Shown here in pieces: positions 41,425 to 59,059 of a stretch of DNA of 64,000 nucleotides. Origin of the DNA: Branchiostoma floridae (Eukaryota; Chordata; Leptocardii; Amphioxiformes; Branchiostomatidae); NCBI RefSeq assembly GCF_000003815.2, contig NC_049979.1, forward strand, positions 3,156,968 through 3,220,967. Direction: 5' to 3'. The notes below the pieces were generated by a model that did no database searches, was not told the origin of the DNA, and was given only the letters and a program-made list of their open reading frames with translations. Position 1 is the stretch's first letter; the number at the start of each line of letters is the position of its first letter. The position numbers and the translations under genes were made by a program.

Positions 41425-41573
41425 NNNNNNNNNNNNNNNNNNNNNNNNNNNNNNNNNNNNNNNNNNNNNNNNNNNNNNNNNNNNNNNNNNNNNNNNNNNN
41501 NNNNNNNNNNNNNNNNNNNNNNNNNNNNNNNNNNNNNNNNNNNNNNNNNNNNNNNNNNNNNNNNNNNNNNNNN
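41425..41573. other. Assembly gap (N)
   Basis: 149 N between foldback 3 and unremarkable sequence; unlike the others it is not 100 long. Confidence 0.99.
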
Positions 41574-41987
41574 CGCACCTGACCAGGGCTTATCTCGACC
41601 ATATACACCGAGGATAAGGCGGGGCATTAACGTTATTATCATATAGCCTACACAAACTGACCCATTTAAGCAACAAATTCCTTTATAATACATGCATCCT
41701 TTATTCAAGACTTCCAAGGCTTGACATAATGACAAATTCCCTTCTGCTGGGACAAGTGTGTTGCTATTTAATCATAAGTTATAGTTGTACTTATTCAATA
41801 AATTTGAAGGAATGTGAACAGTAATAATGTTTGGATCAAGGTCGGTTTCAAGGCTTTAAATACTAACAAAGATGTTGATTCATTATGTTACTTGTTAAAT
41901 GCAACTGGACCATCACAAGAGACTTGGTCCCCATGTAACTCTAACATGGACTGCACACTGTACAAACCATTCCTTTCTGCTGACGCA

Positions 41988-42130
41988 TGACGCCGTAACA
42001 CCGGCACCGGTGTCGATTTACATCGACACTGGTGCCGGTGTCGATGCAAATCGACACCGGGGATTCATTCTGACCAATCAGGGGAGCGATACCCACCTGC
42101 CTAGCCTGAATCTACGTGTTACGGCGTCAT
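41988..42130. mobile_element. Small MITE with ATGACGCCGTAACAC termini
   Basis: The left end ATGACGCCGTAACAC and the right end GTGTTACGGCGTCAT are perfect inverted repeats. The left half contains a GC-rich palindrome of CACCGGCACCGGTGTCGAT type repeated twice. Confidence 0.8.
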
Positions 42131-42224
42131 AACCAACGTGGAACGGGGCCTTCTGATTGGTCCGCGGCGCCTGGCTATATGATAATAGCCTATATTGTTC
42201 AGTAAGCAGAATTTTATTGCCTCT

Positions 42225-42328
42225 ATTGTATGCGTGTTTGTGTGTGTATGCGTGTGTGTGTGTACGTGTATGTACGTGTGTATGGTTGTGTTTTTGTGTG
42301 TGTGCGTATGTACTTGTATGTGTGTATA

Positions 42329-42387
<59 letters not shown>

Positions 42388-42425
42388 ATGTGTGTTACCG
42401 TATGCGTGTTACTGTATGTGTGTGC
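42225..42425. repeat. (TG)n microsatellite
   Basis: An imperfect then perfect TG run, with the longest pure stretch at about 42332-42386. Open frames in any direction here are artefacts. Confidence 0.95.
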
Positions 42426-43298
42426 GAGTGCCCTCAAGAACAGCTGGATCGATTGGTTTCATACTTTGGTGGGGTGTAACGAACACTGAAAATGATTAGA
42501 TTTTGAGCCACCTACATAGATGTTTGGCGCTAATGCCTGAAGGTCCTTCCTACATGCCATCCTCCAAAATGACGAATACCTCTCACAACATGCCCGAGCT
42601 GTGGTTGACCCAGACATATTCTTATCAAAAAGTAACCTTTTTAAGACCATGTTTACGTACCTGGATGATGGTATTATCGGAGCAGAGGAGTCGAGAGACA
42701 AATGAATATGTGTACATGTCAGTTTGCGTCTAGCGTCAAATGTATCAAGTCTGTTAACTGCTGGTCTGCCTACTAGCATCAAACAGCATCTTAATCAAAA
42801 TCGGTGACAGTAAACTGCCTTAATTGTTTGGTTCCAACACATACAAATCGCGAAAAGGAAGGCAAAGTTCAATCTGTAAGAACCTGCTAAGCTAACTGAG
42901 GGCAGACCTAAAGGATAGAGGACTAGGACCATTGCGATCAGAAAGAAAGCTACGGGAGCTACAAAAGAAAGTTCGCAATGAACAGGATGAAGTGGAGAGA
43001 GTTGAAGAAAAACTGACTGGAGCTGCAGAGTGCCCAGACCACTGCAACAGCAGAACACATGAAGCACGAGGCTGCCTTATAGTAGTCCTTCATATGTAGT
43101 AAAGTTATGTATTCCTTAGCAACTTGTAGCTTCTCAACCTAAGTTATTCCCCGTTGGAATGTAAGGAACGATACATTGTTCGAGATTGTGCGGATCACCA
43201 GTGGATGCGTTTCGCTGGTGCCGTTCTAGAACGGACGATGAGAACACTGCAGATCGAACGCATCACGGTCATCTAAGGTCACTCCGTCCATCACAATA

Positions 43299-43312
43299 GT
43301 TTCCCTGGCAAC
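43299..43312 (+). promoter_or_regulatory. X-box-like RFX site upstream of the small membrane-protein gene
   Basis: GTTTCCCTGGCAAC fits the RFX X-box half-site pattern (GTTTCC, two-base spacer, GGCAAC). It lies 141 bp before the ATG at 43453. X-boxes mark many cilium genes, but a single motif match is weak evidence. Confidence 0.4.
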
Positions 43313-43452
43313 GAATAAAATCTCTTTCAGCTTATACGAGAGAGACGTCCAGATAAGTATGGCCTAGCCGTGGCCGTGAAGATCGGCGTTTCTTCTGCTG
43401 GGGGCTGACCGGCCGAGAATGTCAGCAGCAGCACAAGACTCTGCGTGGAGGA

Positions 43453-43758
43453 ATGGCCAAGTCGCGCTTGTCTAAGAAGGAGAGTTTCATCCTGGTGTCC
43501 TACGTCTTATTCCTCGTCTTGCTGGGCGCCGCGATGTACGACGTGGTGGTCTACCTGCACACACAGGAGCCGGGCGTCACCACGCAGAACTTTATATTCA
43601 CACTCATGGTAGGTGATTAAATGCCATCTAGCGTCACTACACGGAACTTCACATAACTCATTACGGTAGGCATTTTTACGCACGTAAGTGTCATCTAGTG
43701 ACACCACACAGAACTGGAGTATTTGCGGGAACCACACACACACACACACACACACATA

Positions 43759-43804
<46 letters not shown>

Positions 43805-45075
43805 CATACACACGCACATAAATACACACACACAGATACGCATACGCACATACGGTCCCCTATAGATCTGCTTGGAGATTCAAATACGATCTTTCTTCCC
43901 AACGAACATTGGCGAATGCGTAACTGACCAAGAAGAGCAAGTGGTGAGGGGCAAGAGGAATTCGTTGCTCAAAGAATAATCACCGGAATCTGTGATGACA
44001 TCTGCAAGTGTAAACTGCTCTTATGAGAGACTGGATAACCACATGCGACAACACAGTGTGTATTACACAACTACAGAGCTCTGGATGATCCACAGTTACC
44101 AGGAATGACTGTGACCTGAAAAATCTGAAGAGCTCCTAAATTGGAGCCGGACGTTCCTACTCTTACCTGCGCAAGAAGAACTCTACTCTACTCTGAATGT
44201 GAACAATATTGAATTTAACTTTTCTTTAGTTCGCCGAGTTTTGTGTGTGTCTCAGCTGACCGTGACCTTCCCTTCTCGTCCTATAGGTTATTCACATCCT
44301 GGCGTTCTACACGGCGTTGCTAGGTTACGTGTACACAACCCAGGCCGGAGCCACGGAAGCGGGGGAACACATGCTAGCGGTGGTCTCACTAGGTACGTCA
44401 CAAGGCGATAGCTTTCTAATAGACGGCGATCCATGAGTGACCAAATGATGTATGGGTTCTTTGATCCTGGTATAATGATTTGAAAGTGTATGAAAAATTT
44501 CGTTCTTTGCATATCATATGGTCAGCGAGAACAGCGTCTAGTGTTCCCTCGATACTTGACGGTTAATGTGGGGACATGTTTTTTTTTTTTTTGGCGCATA
44601 GAAAATACGACCCTACGTAGAAGTACCGGGTACAAATGCTATTACATCAAGAAGAGGTGCAGAGAAATTTTCCTTGGTGGTCTTCAAGAAGTGTCACTCT
44701 TGGGTGTGTCTCCATTACAGTCTCTGGTAGCCGTTTCTTCGTGACTTTATTCCACTGAAGACATATGAAGAAGGTGGCAATGTGGAAACTTGCCTTGGTC
44801 GCGATAACATGACAGAACTTTGACAAAATATGGTGAAGAGAACACTGTTCGAGTGGAATCAGCTGCCCAAAAATCCAAACCTAGCCTGTCTACTCTGTTC
44901 TCAAGCTGGCTTGATACTCGGGCAATCTCTTTAGCACTTACAATGTATGCAATTTTTGTTTTCTTTCTTCTCAGGATTAAACTTCGTGTTGTTCATCGCG
45001 CGTCTGGCGATGGAGTTAATGGTGATCACCTACCGGCCGGAGGCATATCTGCAGTTCACAGACTCGGGGAAATAA
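43453..45075 (+). CDS. Small multi-pass membrane protein, three exons, 120 aa
   Basis: Exons 43453-43608, 44287-44392 and 44975-45075 have canonical GT-AG borders and matching phases; the stop is TAA. The start is the first ATG, in the context GGAATGG, after a basic N-terminus MAKSRLSKKE. Predicted membrane segments are about residues 12-33 (FILVSYVLFLVLLGAAMYDVV), 52-68 (VIHILAFYTALLGYVY) and 80-100 (MLAVVSLGLNFVLFIARLAM). The C-terminus is ITYRPEAYLQFTDSGK. I do not recognise the family, and three conserved-looking helices and clean splicing argue that it is real. Intron 1 has degenerate copies of the exon 1 tail. Confidence 0.75.
43609..43725 (+). repeat. Ghost copies of an exon tail and donor, intron 1 of the small membrane-protein gene
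   Basis: The exon end GCGTCACCACGCAGAACTT... with ATG|GTAGG (from 43574) is echoed at 43631 (GCGTCACTACACGGAACTT..., ACG|GTAGG) and more weakly at 43698 (GTGACACCACACAGAACT). The steps are about 57 and 67 bp. Here the duplicated edge is a 3' exon end with its donor site. Confidence 0.65.
43733..43852. repeat. (CA)n microsatellite
   Basis: CA repeats with a few interruptions, directly after the ghost exon tails. Confidence 0.95.
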
Positions 45076-45615
45076 TCGACGGGATAAAACCGCTCCCTAT
45101 CGGCGGGAGGCATATCTGCAGTTACCTGATCGGTGAAACAGACAATCTTCTCCTGCGCCAAAAGATCAATTCCACCAGAATTGGATCGTACTTCAACAGT
45201 ATTAGAGTTGAATATGAACAAATTGCCGAAGAATATACAGCAAAACCAGAACTGCTATACTTAGATTTGATATATCATGTTATCTCTGGGTTAAAGCGTT
45301 GGACGTACATGAACATTTCCTTTCAATTTTTGTCATACATGCTTATACATGTGTATTTTGTCTAAGTTGGCTTTATTTTCCCTCCATCCCTTTCGACACA
45401 CAAAAAAAAGTTACTGCTTTTATACCTTACAAGTATCTGTATTTACTTGCTGTCATAAAGAGGAAATATATCAAGTTGTCAGCATGTTGTTTGGGGTAAA
45501 ACAACATTTTCCAGTTTTATGCAGTGCCTATAGGAGCTCTCATAGCTATACGTCATGGCTCCTTCCCCATAGTCGAGGATGTCAGGGAAGTATAGCTATA
45601 GGAGAAGTATAGTCT

Positions 45616-45616
<1 letters not shown>

Positions 45617-45679
<63 letters not shown>
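45617..45679. repeat. (AT)n microsatellite between direct repeats
   Basis: About 31 AT dinucleotides. They are flanked by two copies of TATAGCTATAGGAGAAGTA (about 45590 and 45697), so the AT tract sits within a roughly 107-bp direct duplication. Confidence 0.9.
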
Positions 45680-45683
<4 letters not shown>

Positions 45684-45729
45684 CATACTCCTTAGTATAG
45701 CTATAGGAGAAGTAAAGTCTGGTATCCAA

Positions 45730-47640
45730 ACATACTATAGTACCTAGTCGCTTCATCCTCTCTATAAGAGACTCGGCTACTATAGGTTTAGATACTAAGT
45801 TATAACCATAAGAATGTACAGAAAGTACATGTATAGAAGAATGAGAGCTAATAGTAATACATGTAGCCGGAAGCACAGCATACACAACACATGAGGAGAA
45901 CATACATAACATATTGTTTAATACAGTCAGAACTTTCCAGTCGTGGCTCTTACAATATTCAGTCATTAGAATCAACAATCCTTAAGGTAATATCTATGGT
46001 CACATTATTCATTGTTTACATAATTCAAATCTCACAGCCTTTTTTATTGGCTGTTACATCCAAGGTCAGGACAAGGTCAGATAAACACATTACCAGGATG
46101 TTGGGTGACCTTTAGCCTGAGCTGTCAATCATATTGCTAATGCCATGCCAATCAAATTTGTTGGTTCTCAGATTGAATGAGAGAAAATATGCTAAACCTG
46201 AAGACAAACATGAAAACAGCCTAAGGGGAAGTTTGTTCCATGCTTGGTACACATAGTTTCAGCCATCATAGCCAGATCCAAAACTAACCCTTTCCCTGTT
46301 TTCATCCTGTCCTCTTCAAAAATTTTTACTCTGAAATGAATAAGAACCAAGAAATTGAATTGGTGAAGCCTGAGCTCCAGTCTAATACTGGTGCTGAGGA
46401 CAGCCAATGCTGCACCCACCTGTAATAAAGTGGTATCTACCAATCTGAACCTTTCACAACATTTTAATCCATTATATTGGGTAAAACCAATTCAAAATCA
46501 GGGGTGGGGGCTATCATACTAATTTTCCTAAATTGCACGTTAAACTCCATTTGAGGTGCAGCTATTCTCCAAACAGAGGTTGGGTCAGGGGATCAGGATT
46601 TCTTACTGCTAAGAAATCCCAGCCACTACTACACTAGTATCCCTTACCCAACCTCTGCTTGGAGAATCAGGTGCAGCTATATAATCCGCAGTGCTAATAT
46701 AGACAGCATAATGTAGTAATAATATGTACATTATTTACAGCACTACCAAGCAGCTTTGGGACAATCTGTTTAGTTACATGTACATAGCAAAAAACAAAGG
46801 TGGGGGTAGAATTCTCTACCAGAAAACTTTAAAAAATACTCAGTAAAAGAAGCTTTGAATGAATTAGAGTAACAAACATTACATTTTGGTAACACCATAT
46901 TATTATGTATACTTGTCATGTCATTTCAATGCATTTTGTATTGGTGCATAAAAACAACATCAGGCCTAGCTTTCCCGGATGATTCTCGTTTGGTTGGAAT
47001 TCCAAAAAGCGATTGTATCTCAATAAATCCCCAAACAATTCAGCAAGATACATGTGCATTATAAGACTTGGAGAAATAGCAGTACCACCAAGACTTACAA
47101 ATTAGTGTACATCATATACAATGTATACTGTAAGTTCATTTATTTTCACTGGGACTAAATTTTGAGTCTGAATGAGAAAGGAGGCTTTTGCAGAGTCTTA
47201 AACTGGCGGTTGAAACTATTCCCTAGTAGAGTTTTTATAGATAACACATACCAGTATTCTGTGCATCATGATTTCTGGGGAAAAGATCACTGCAAAAACT
47301 ACAAAAAATAAAATTCCCAAGAACATTTAAAGATGTACAGAACCTCAGCAAGAATGAACCTACCACTGACAAAAGAGCATCACTTTTCCGATACCTAATT
47401 CACATGAAATGTCCACCACTCCATGGTCTAACCCGTAAGAACATTACAGCATGAGTGTTTACGTGTGCTAGAATAAGACAACAATAGGGAAATCCAATTA
47501 CCATCTTCTGACAAACGCTAGCTTTTACCTTGAAGCAGATATAACCATAACTTTCATGTTATTAAAAAAATGCTACTAGTAGAGGTAAATGTGCTTTTCC
47601 TAGCTTCTATTAGGCTTCACATGTCGCCGGAAAAGTGCAG
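45730..47640. other. No gene recognised; repeat remnants
   Basis: It holds one small TIR element (46564-46667) and a diverged relative of the TACTGTAAATGCA MITE near 47139. An 83-codon minus-strand frame (46192-46443) reads like a decayed retroelement end, but I cannot support it. Confidence 0.5.
46564..46667. mobile_element. Small TIR element (ATTCTCC...GGAGAAT)
   Basis: The left end ATTCTCCAAACAGAGGTTGGG and the right end CCCAACCTCTGCTTGGAGAAT are inverted. AGGTGCAGCTA occurs on both flanks, as expected of a target duplication. Relatives of the arm lie at about 1468 and 49370. Confidence 0.75.
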
Positions 47641-47690
47641 ATAACATGTCAGAGGAGTTAACTGGCCCAAAAGTATAGTTGGCAACTGTA

Positions 47691-47865
47691 TCCGGATCTC
47701 CAAGCAGATCCTACAATGGCATAAAATACTACCAAACTGGCAAAGGAGTGAAGTCAGCCAAGAGGTGTCCAGTAGTGAAACACACTCCTAAGCCGGCTTC
47801 ACTCCTCTGCCAGCTTTTGATACTATCTTATGCTAACGTAGGATCTGCTTGGACATTACATCCGG
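47691..47865. repeat. Imperfect inverted repeat downstream of ZFPL1
   Basis: The arm TCCGGATCTCCAAGCAGATCC is mirrored by GGATCTGCTTGGACATTACA(TCCGG). The inner part, GGAGTGAAGTCAGCC against GGCTTCACTCC, also pairs. It is probably a MITE. Confidence 0.7.
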
Positions 47866-47971
47866 CAGTCCACCAGCACAAATTTGTGGCTTCACCGCCG
47901 ATGGGCACCAAGCAAAATTGGACCATAGCAAAAGAGAGCAGCTTTTCACTGGGGGATGTCTGCGTCGCAGG

Positions 47972-48182
47972 CAGGGCTGTCTCTAGGACCAGTCCTTCCA
48001 TCCTGGGACTGAAATATGCTTCTTGGGATGGACGAAAATTTCACACCATCCGTCAAAAAAATCCTTACATAAAGTTAATGAAAATGTGTTTTTATAAGAT
48101 TAAAATGAGATTGTACAAAGAAAATCAACAACATGGACTCCCAAACAATGTGAGGGACGTGAAAAAGCTGGAGACAGTCCTG
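47972..48182. mobile_element. hAT-like MITE inserted in the ZFPL1 3' UTR
   Basis: The ends are CAGGGCTGTCTCTAGGACC and GGAGACAGTCCTG. The flanking octamers GTCGCAGG (47964-47971) and GTCGCGGG (48183-48190) agree at seven of eight positions, as expected for a hAT 8-bp target duplication. It interrupts a 44-bp tandem duplicate of the end of the ZFPL1 coding region. Confidence 0.85.
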
Positions 48183-48208
48183 GTCGCGGGCCACCCTGAT
48201 GTTGGGGT

Positions 48209-54812
<6,604 letters not shown>

Positions 54813-55477
54813 GGGTCGGGATGGGCATGTATCAATCAGCTAAGAGCGCACTCTGGCGATCATAAGGAGAACAGCATATGATAAGATAGAAAAATTACTA
54901 GTAATAGATTTGCCTCGAAAGTTTTCACTTCAGCCCTTTAATCGTTGTCTTCTCACAAATATAAAATAACATGTATCTATTGGTATGAACATTTCTGAGC
55001 GAATGCGCTGTGGTCTCAATTCGAGTTTTAAGTTTTGTGAACTTTCGATTCCTGCCTTAATTCAGTTAAGGAGGTTTTCAATGGAATTTTTGCTGGGCCC
55101 CAAGAGCTATTGCGCGCCTGTATGCCATGAAAGAATATTTGTAAAGACATGTAGTCTGTTCCATAATTTCAACTGAATGTAATGTACAATCGTGTCGTCG
55201 TCCTATCGGCAGCTGGTATCTACTAGATGCGGGTGGAGTCAATATTCATGTTTAACAGTACTTATCTTATCTCGAAGTAGACGCATTGATCTGTTTGTTT
55301 TCACAAGTTTGTAGCGGTTTTCAGCATCTTTCTGATGTTGCGATTTCTAATTGCTCTCCGTTCGCCAGAAAGACGTTCATTGTACTGCAAGAAACGGCGT
55401 GGATTCCAGGAAAGAACAATTTTGGACCATTATGATGGAGGTCCGAACATGCGTGACTCGCGGGCCCCCGGGATAGG

Positions 55478-55584
55478 GGAAGGGGCGGGGCCAAGCTGTC
55501 AATCACTGCACAGGTAGCGTTGTCTCACCTGGCCAGGCCTGGCCTGTGTAAACACCTGACGCACCTTTCCAACATGTCCGACAG
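55478..55584 (+). promoter_or_regulatory. Putative promoter and 5' UTR exon of the RDD1-like gene
   Basis: A GC box (AGGGGCGGGGCC) near 55479-55491 is followed by a stretch ending in ATGTCCGACAG|GTACGT (donor at 55585). The matching acceptor TTCACAG lies before 56452. If spliced this way, the ATG at 55574 opens a short uORF that ends after eight codons, upstream of the main ATG. This is inference from splice motifs only. Confidence 0.35.
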
Positions 55585-56047
55585 GTACGTGGAGCTCAGA
55601 GCTAAGTTCTTTGGTTTCTTTGGTTCAACTCGCAACTCTTTGCCGTTAGCAAACTTGTCCGTACGTGTTAAGTCTCGGTCACGAACGTCGTAGGTCGTCG
55701 TAGTATGAATACTGTATGTGTATTTTGAAGCACAGAACGATAGACGACAGGGATTTCCGACAGCCTTTTCCGTAAACAGACAGCTGAATAATTTTTGTTC
55801 GACAAATGCACGGATCTCAGTTTGCGAGCGTATTACCGACAACCATACGACGTATGGTATATGACCGTACCTTTCCTAAAGACAACTTCGTAATCATAAC
55901 AAGACGTTTACCGTGGAACCGAGGGTTGATTATGTTGGCGTGTGAAGGATTGCGATTGTGTTTACATATCGGATATACTAGTACTGAAGCTTAGCTATGT
56001 TTTGTCACCGCCAAATCTCTAGATCTGCCTGTATCAAACCTCTCGGC

Positions 56048-56112
56048 GTAAGTTATCTGTTATAAAGGTTCCCCCGAGAGTCTCGGGGGAACCTTTATAA
56101 CAGATAACTTAC
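56048..56112. repeat. Perfect 65-bp palindrome
   Basis: Arms of 32 bp (GTAAGTTATCTGTTATAAAGGT then TCCCCCGAGA, stated in two parts) pair perfectly around a single central base. No spacer and no mismatch are seen. Confidence 0.95.
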
Positions 56113-56524
56113 TACAGATTACATAACTAGACATGAGTGTTGAGTCGCGGGTAGAATATATCACAGCCTTGGGTCACGGACTTAGGGCCTCTATATGTGA
56201 AGGATTCCACGGTGGTGTGTACAGAATCGTCAAGTGGGAATAACTGAGCACTACATATGGGCTTCCAAGATATCATGCCGTTTTGTTGGTGGTGACAGAG
56301 AATAGAACTACACATGTATTAGAAGGTATGTAGGCTTTAGTAGGTAACACGACGGAAATGTCCATGTTTTTGTTCCGTGTTGGTAGACAGTGTCACGAGC
56401 ACACGTAAATGTTATCAAATCTCAGTCGATTGTTTTCTTTTATCTTTCACAGTCCTTACGGTCGCTGACCCCGACGCCGATGACGACAACGACGCCCGTG
56501 TACATGTTTCCAGGCATCTAAAAC

Positions 56525-57921
56525 ATGGCTTCCAAGCAAGGGAAGAAGGCCAAGTTCAAAGTAAGAAATCTGTTCTCGAAGAACAAGTACAAGAAGTTCT
56601 CCAGGTCTAAGGAACGGCTCCCGCGTCACAAGGAGTCGGACGAGTCATTAACAACTTTACGTGATGACGTCGTGGAAGAAAACGAAGAACTGAACTTCGA
56701 TCTTAAGACCAGCCATACCACAGTAGTTAATAAATCCCAACAGCAGAAACGCCGCAGCGTGAGGTTAGATGTTGGGGACATGTTGTACGGCGGGCAGGTC
56801 GACCGGGAGACGGAGCCTTCTTCCTCGGGCCACACGGGCACCGACTCCCGCGGGGGAGAGGGGGCACGGCCCGGGGAGGAGCAAGACTTGGACCTGCCAC
56901 TTGTCGCGAATGACGATGAAGAGACTTTCTTGAGCGAGGATAACACTATCGAGAAAGTGTTTTCTGCTGAAATAAATCCAGACAGGGGTACAGGAGAAAG
57001 TGTAAAGCTTGGCGAAAAGGAGAATGATTCTTCGAGCGACGCTGAAACTACCGAGAAAGTGTGTTTAGCAGAAGTGCACACGGACAGAAATGCAGAAAAC
57101 TTGACACGCCCCAGCGAAAACGTAATGAACTCTGCCAACATCGATGTAACAGGTAACTTTACACCATCGGAGGAGAGGGCACCCTCTCTTTCCAAGAAAG
57201 TCGAAGGAAAGTCGAAGAAGAAACGTAAGAAAGTGACCTTTTCGCCGACGTCCACCAAGTACATACAGCTGGAAGCCTCCCGGGAAACATTGGACATCTA
57301 TGTGGTGGAAGAGCAGACGATCAAGAAGAAGAAATCCAAGAAGAAGAAAATAAGAAAGGTATGATTTCAAATGGATCTTTATCCAACCATATAACGTTAT
57401 ACAATACTAGTTGAACAGTTACATATTCGTTACTCGTAACTATCCACATTGGACAATAAAGAAAATGCGTCGATGTAGCTTAGACATCCAGGTAATAAGA
57501 TATGCCAAAAAGTAGTTACTCAAGCAACTGGATATAATCATATAATCATATCCAGTTGCTTGAGTAACTGCTTTTTGGCAAGAAAGAAAATGGTGTAACA
57601 AAAAGAAATCAATCAATCAATAGACCAATAAAATCGATCATTCCGTTTAATCAATATATTGATTAGGTAGACAAAGTGATGAGGTAATATCGGACTTGGG
57701 AAAAACAATATTATAATCCCTGTACACATGTGGTTTTTAACACCCCACCTGTTCAATACGTGACGGTATGTCTTGGCATTGCACAGAGAATCCGCAAGGC
57801 GGCGCGGCTGAGCTGGCGGTACCTGGTGGCGGGCTTCCAGAACATGACGTTGGCGACGCCGTTCTACGTCACCACGACCACCGTGGAGGGCATGTACATG
57901 CCGCGGCCCAGTAACCCATGA
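56525..57921 (+). CDS. C1orf115/RDD1-like protein, two coding exons, 322 aa
   Basis: Exons 56525-57358 and 57787-57921, phase 0. The start has the context AAACATGG; the stop is TGA. The N-terminus is basic (MASKQGKKAKFKVRNLFSKN), followed by a long acidic, Ser/Glu-rich region (residues about 40-230). Next come KKRKKVTFSPTSTKYIQLE, a Lys-rich stretch (KKKKSKKKKIRK), and a C-terminal hydrophobic segment (SWRYLVAGFQNMTLATPFYV). The order of a VxFxPxxxxYxxLE motif, basic stretch and C-terminal YLV.G.Q hydrophobic block resembles vertebrate C1orf115/RDD1, a small protein linked to ABCB1 drug-efflux trafficking. Vertebrate proteins are about 140 aa, so the acidic region is extra. The similarity is short and the assignment tentative. 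Confidence 0.65.
57502..57580. repeat. Palindrome in the intron of the RDD1-like gene
   Basis: TGCCAAAAAGTAGTTACTCA and TGAGTAACTGCTTTTTGGCA flank AGCAACTGGATAT and its mirror around ATAATCATATAATC. Half copies of the same arm lie at about 53465-53510 and 59928-59975. Confidence 0.85.
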
Positions 57922-58236
57922 CAACCGTTACCAAGGCAACGTCGAGAAGGAAGTTCTGAAGAAATCCAACATCTGCCTTAGAGCCGCCAAGACTGTTGTT
58001 GTTCGATTGTGAACGAGCACGTAAAATGTTTGAAGAAGAAAACTAATAGTCAAGGGCAGGGCCCTAATCAAACGTTGTATTAACAAAGCAAAATTACCTC
58101 TGCAGGGGATTTTATTTTAAAAAAAAACAACTTTAGGATGGACACCACATACACTAGTAGTGTGAGGTGTGATTAGCCTGGGTACCATTCTCCATAGTAA
58201 ACACTGGCTCCATCTTTTCCCTTGCTAACGTTAATG

Positions 58237-59048
58237 CCCCCTCACATTAGGCGCGATTCGATCGGAAGACTAGTTTACGAGCTCTAAATGACATTTTCAT
58301 GAGTAAGACGTCCGGTGTTCTCACGATCATCTTGCGATTTTTAGGGATCGCCGGCAATTTTTAGGAGTCTTACGACGGTCGCGGTGCAGCGAAACATGTT
58401 CTTAACATAAGCCACAAGTCGCAGGAGATCTCCGAGATCGCAGAGCTCGTTACCGAGTCGCAGATCGTGCGTGCAAATCGTGCGTACCTCTTAAGGGATC
58501 GGTCAATAGTCTTGCGTCAATCCAACGATTGAAGACCGATAGGCGAGCACAGACATAGTTATCAATCATTGAGCGCAAATCGGATGGCGAACGCCCGTAA
58601 TAGTCGGGCGACGTTCGGGCGACGTTCACCCGACTTCCGATTGTTTACAAATATTGAATTTCTGGGAATGTGAGGGTAATTCTAACATTGTGGCCCCTGT
58701 GGCAGTATGTAGGCTGGCTTTGTGCCCCATTTTCCTTTCTTGCGTCATTTCTATCATGCCCGCGCATTCCATTCATTGGTTAAAAAGATTCCGACAACAA
58801 AATAAGCAACATTTATTGATCTCTTGCCTTTTTTGAGGAACGTTTTGTGTTCTCTTGTCCGCGTGCAAGAGGTCATGGGAGGTTCATTATCATAGATTTA
58901 TTCACCGTCGATCGCACGAGGCTCGCTTATATGTAAGGGGGACAGATTTTGGGCGAAAAATACGCAAGACCATCTTAAGATCTTAAAATCAGCCGACCTT
59001 CCTGCGATCGCGAAGTACGTCCGAAGATCGTATATAATGTGAGGGGGG
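58237..59048. mobile_element. TIR element with CCCCCTCACATTA termini
   Basis: The left end CCCCCTCACATTAGGCGCGA and the right end TATATAATGTGAGGGGGG are inverted, with GATCGGAAGAC against GTCCGAAGATC further in. The inside has many short CGATCG-type words but no long ORF. The ends resemble those of foldback 2 (31205-33340). It follows the RDD1-like stop by about 315 bp and may lie in its 3' UTR. Confidence 0.75.
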
Positions 59049-59059
59049 TCTAACCACGG

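Noticed and set aside
42078-42499. Frames of 83-119 codons rich in Cys/Val or His/Thr, also near 43700 and 49250
   Set aside because: They are TG/CA microsatellite translations.
46192-46443. 83-codon minus-strand frame that reads like a retroelement ORF end
   Set aside because: No RT or endonuclease motif and no tail; similarity is an impression only.
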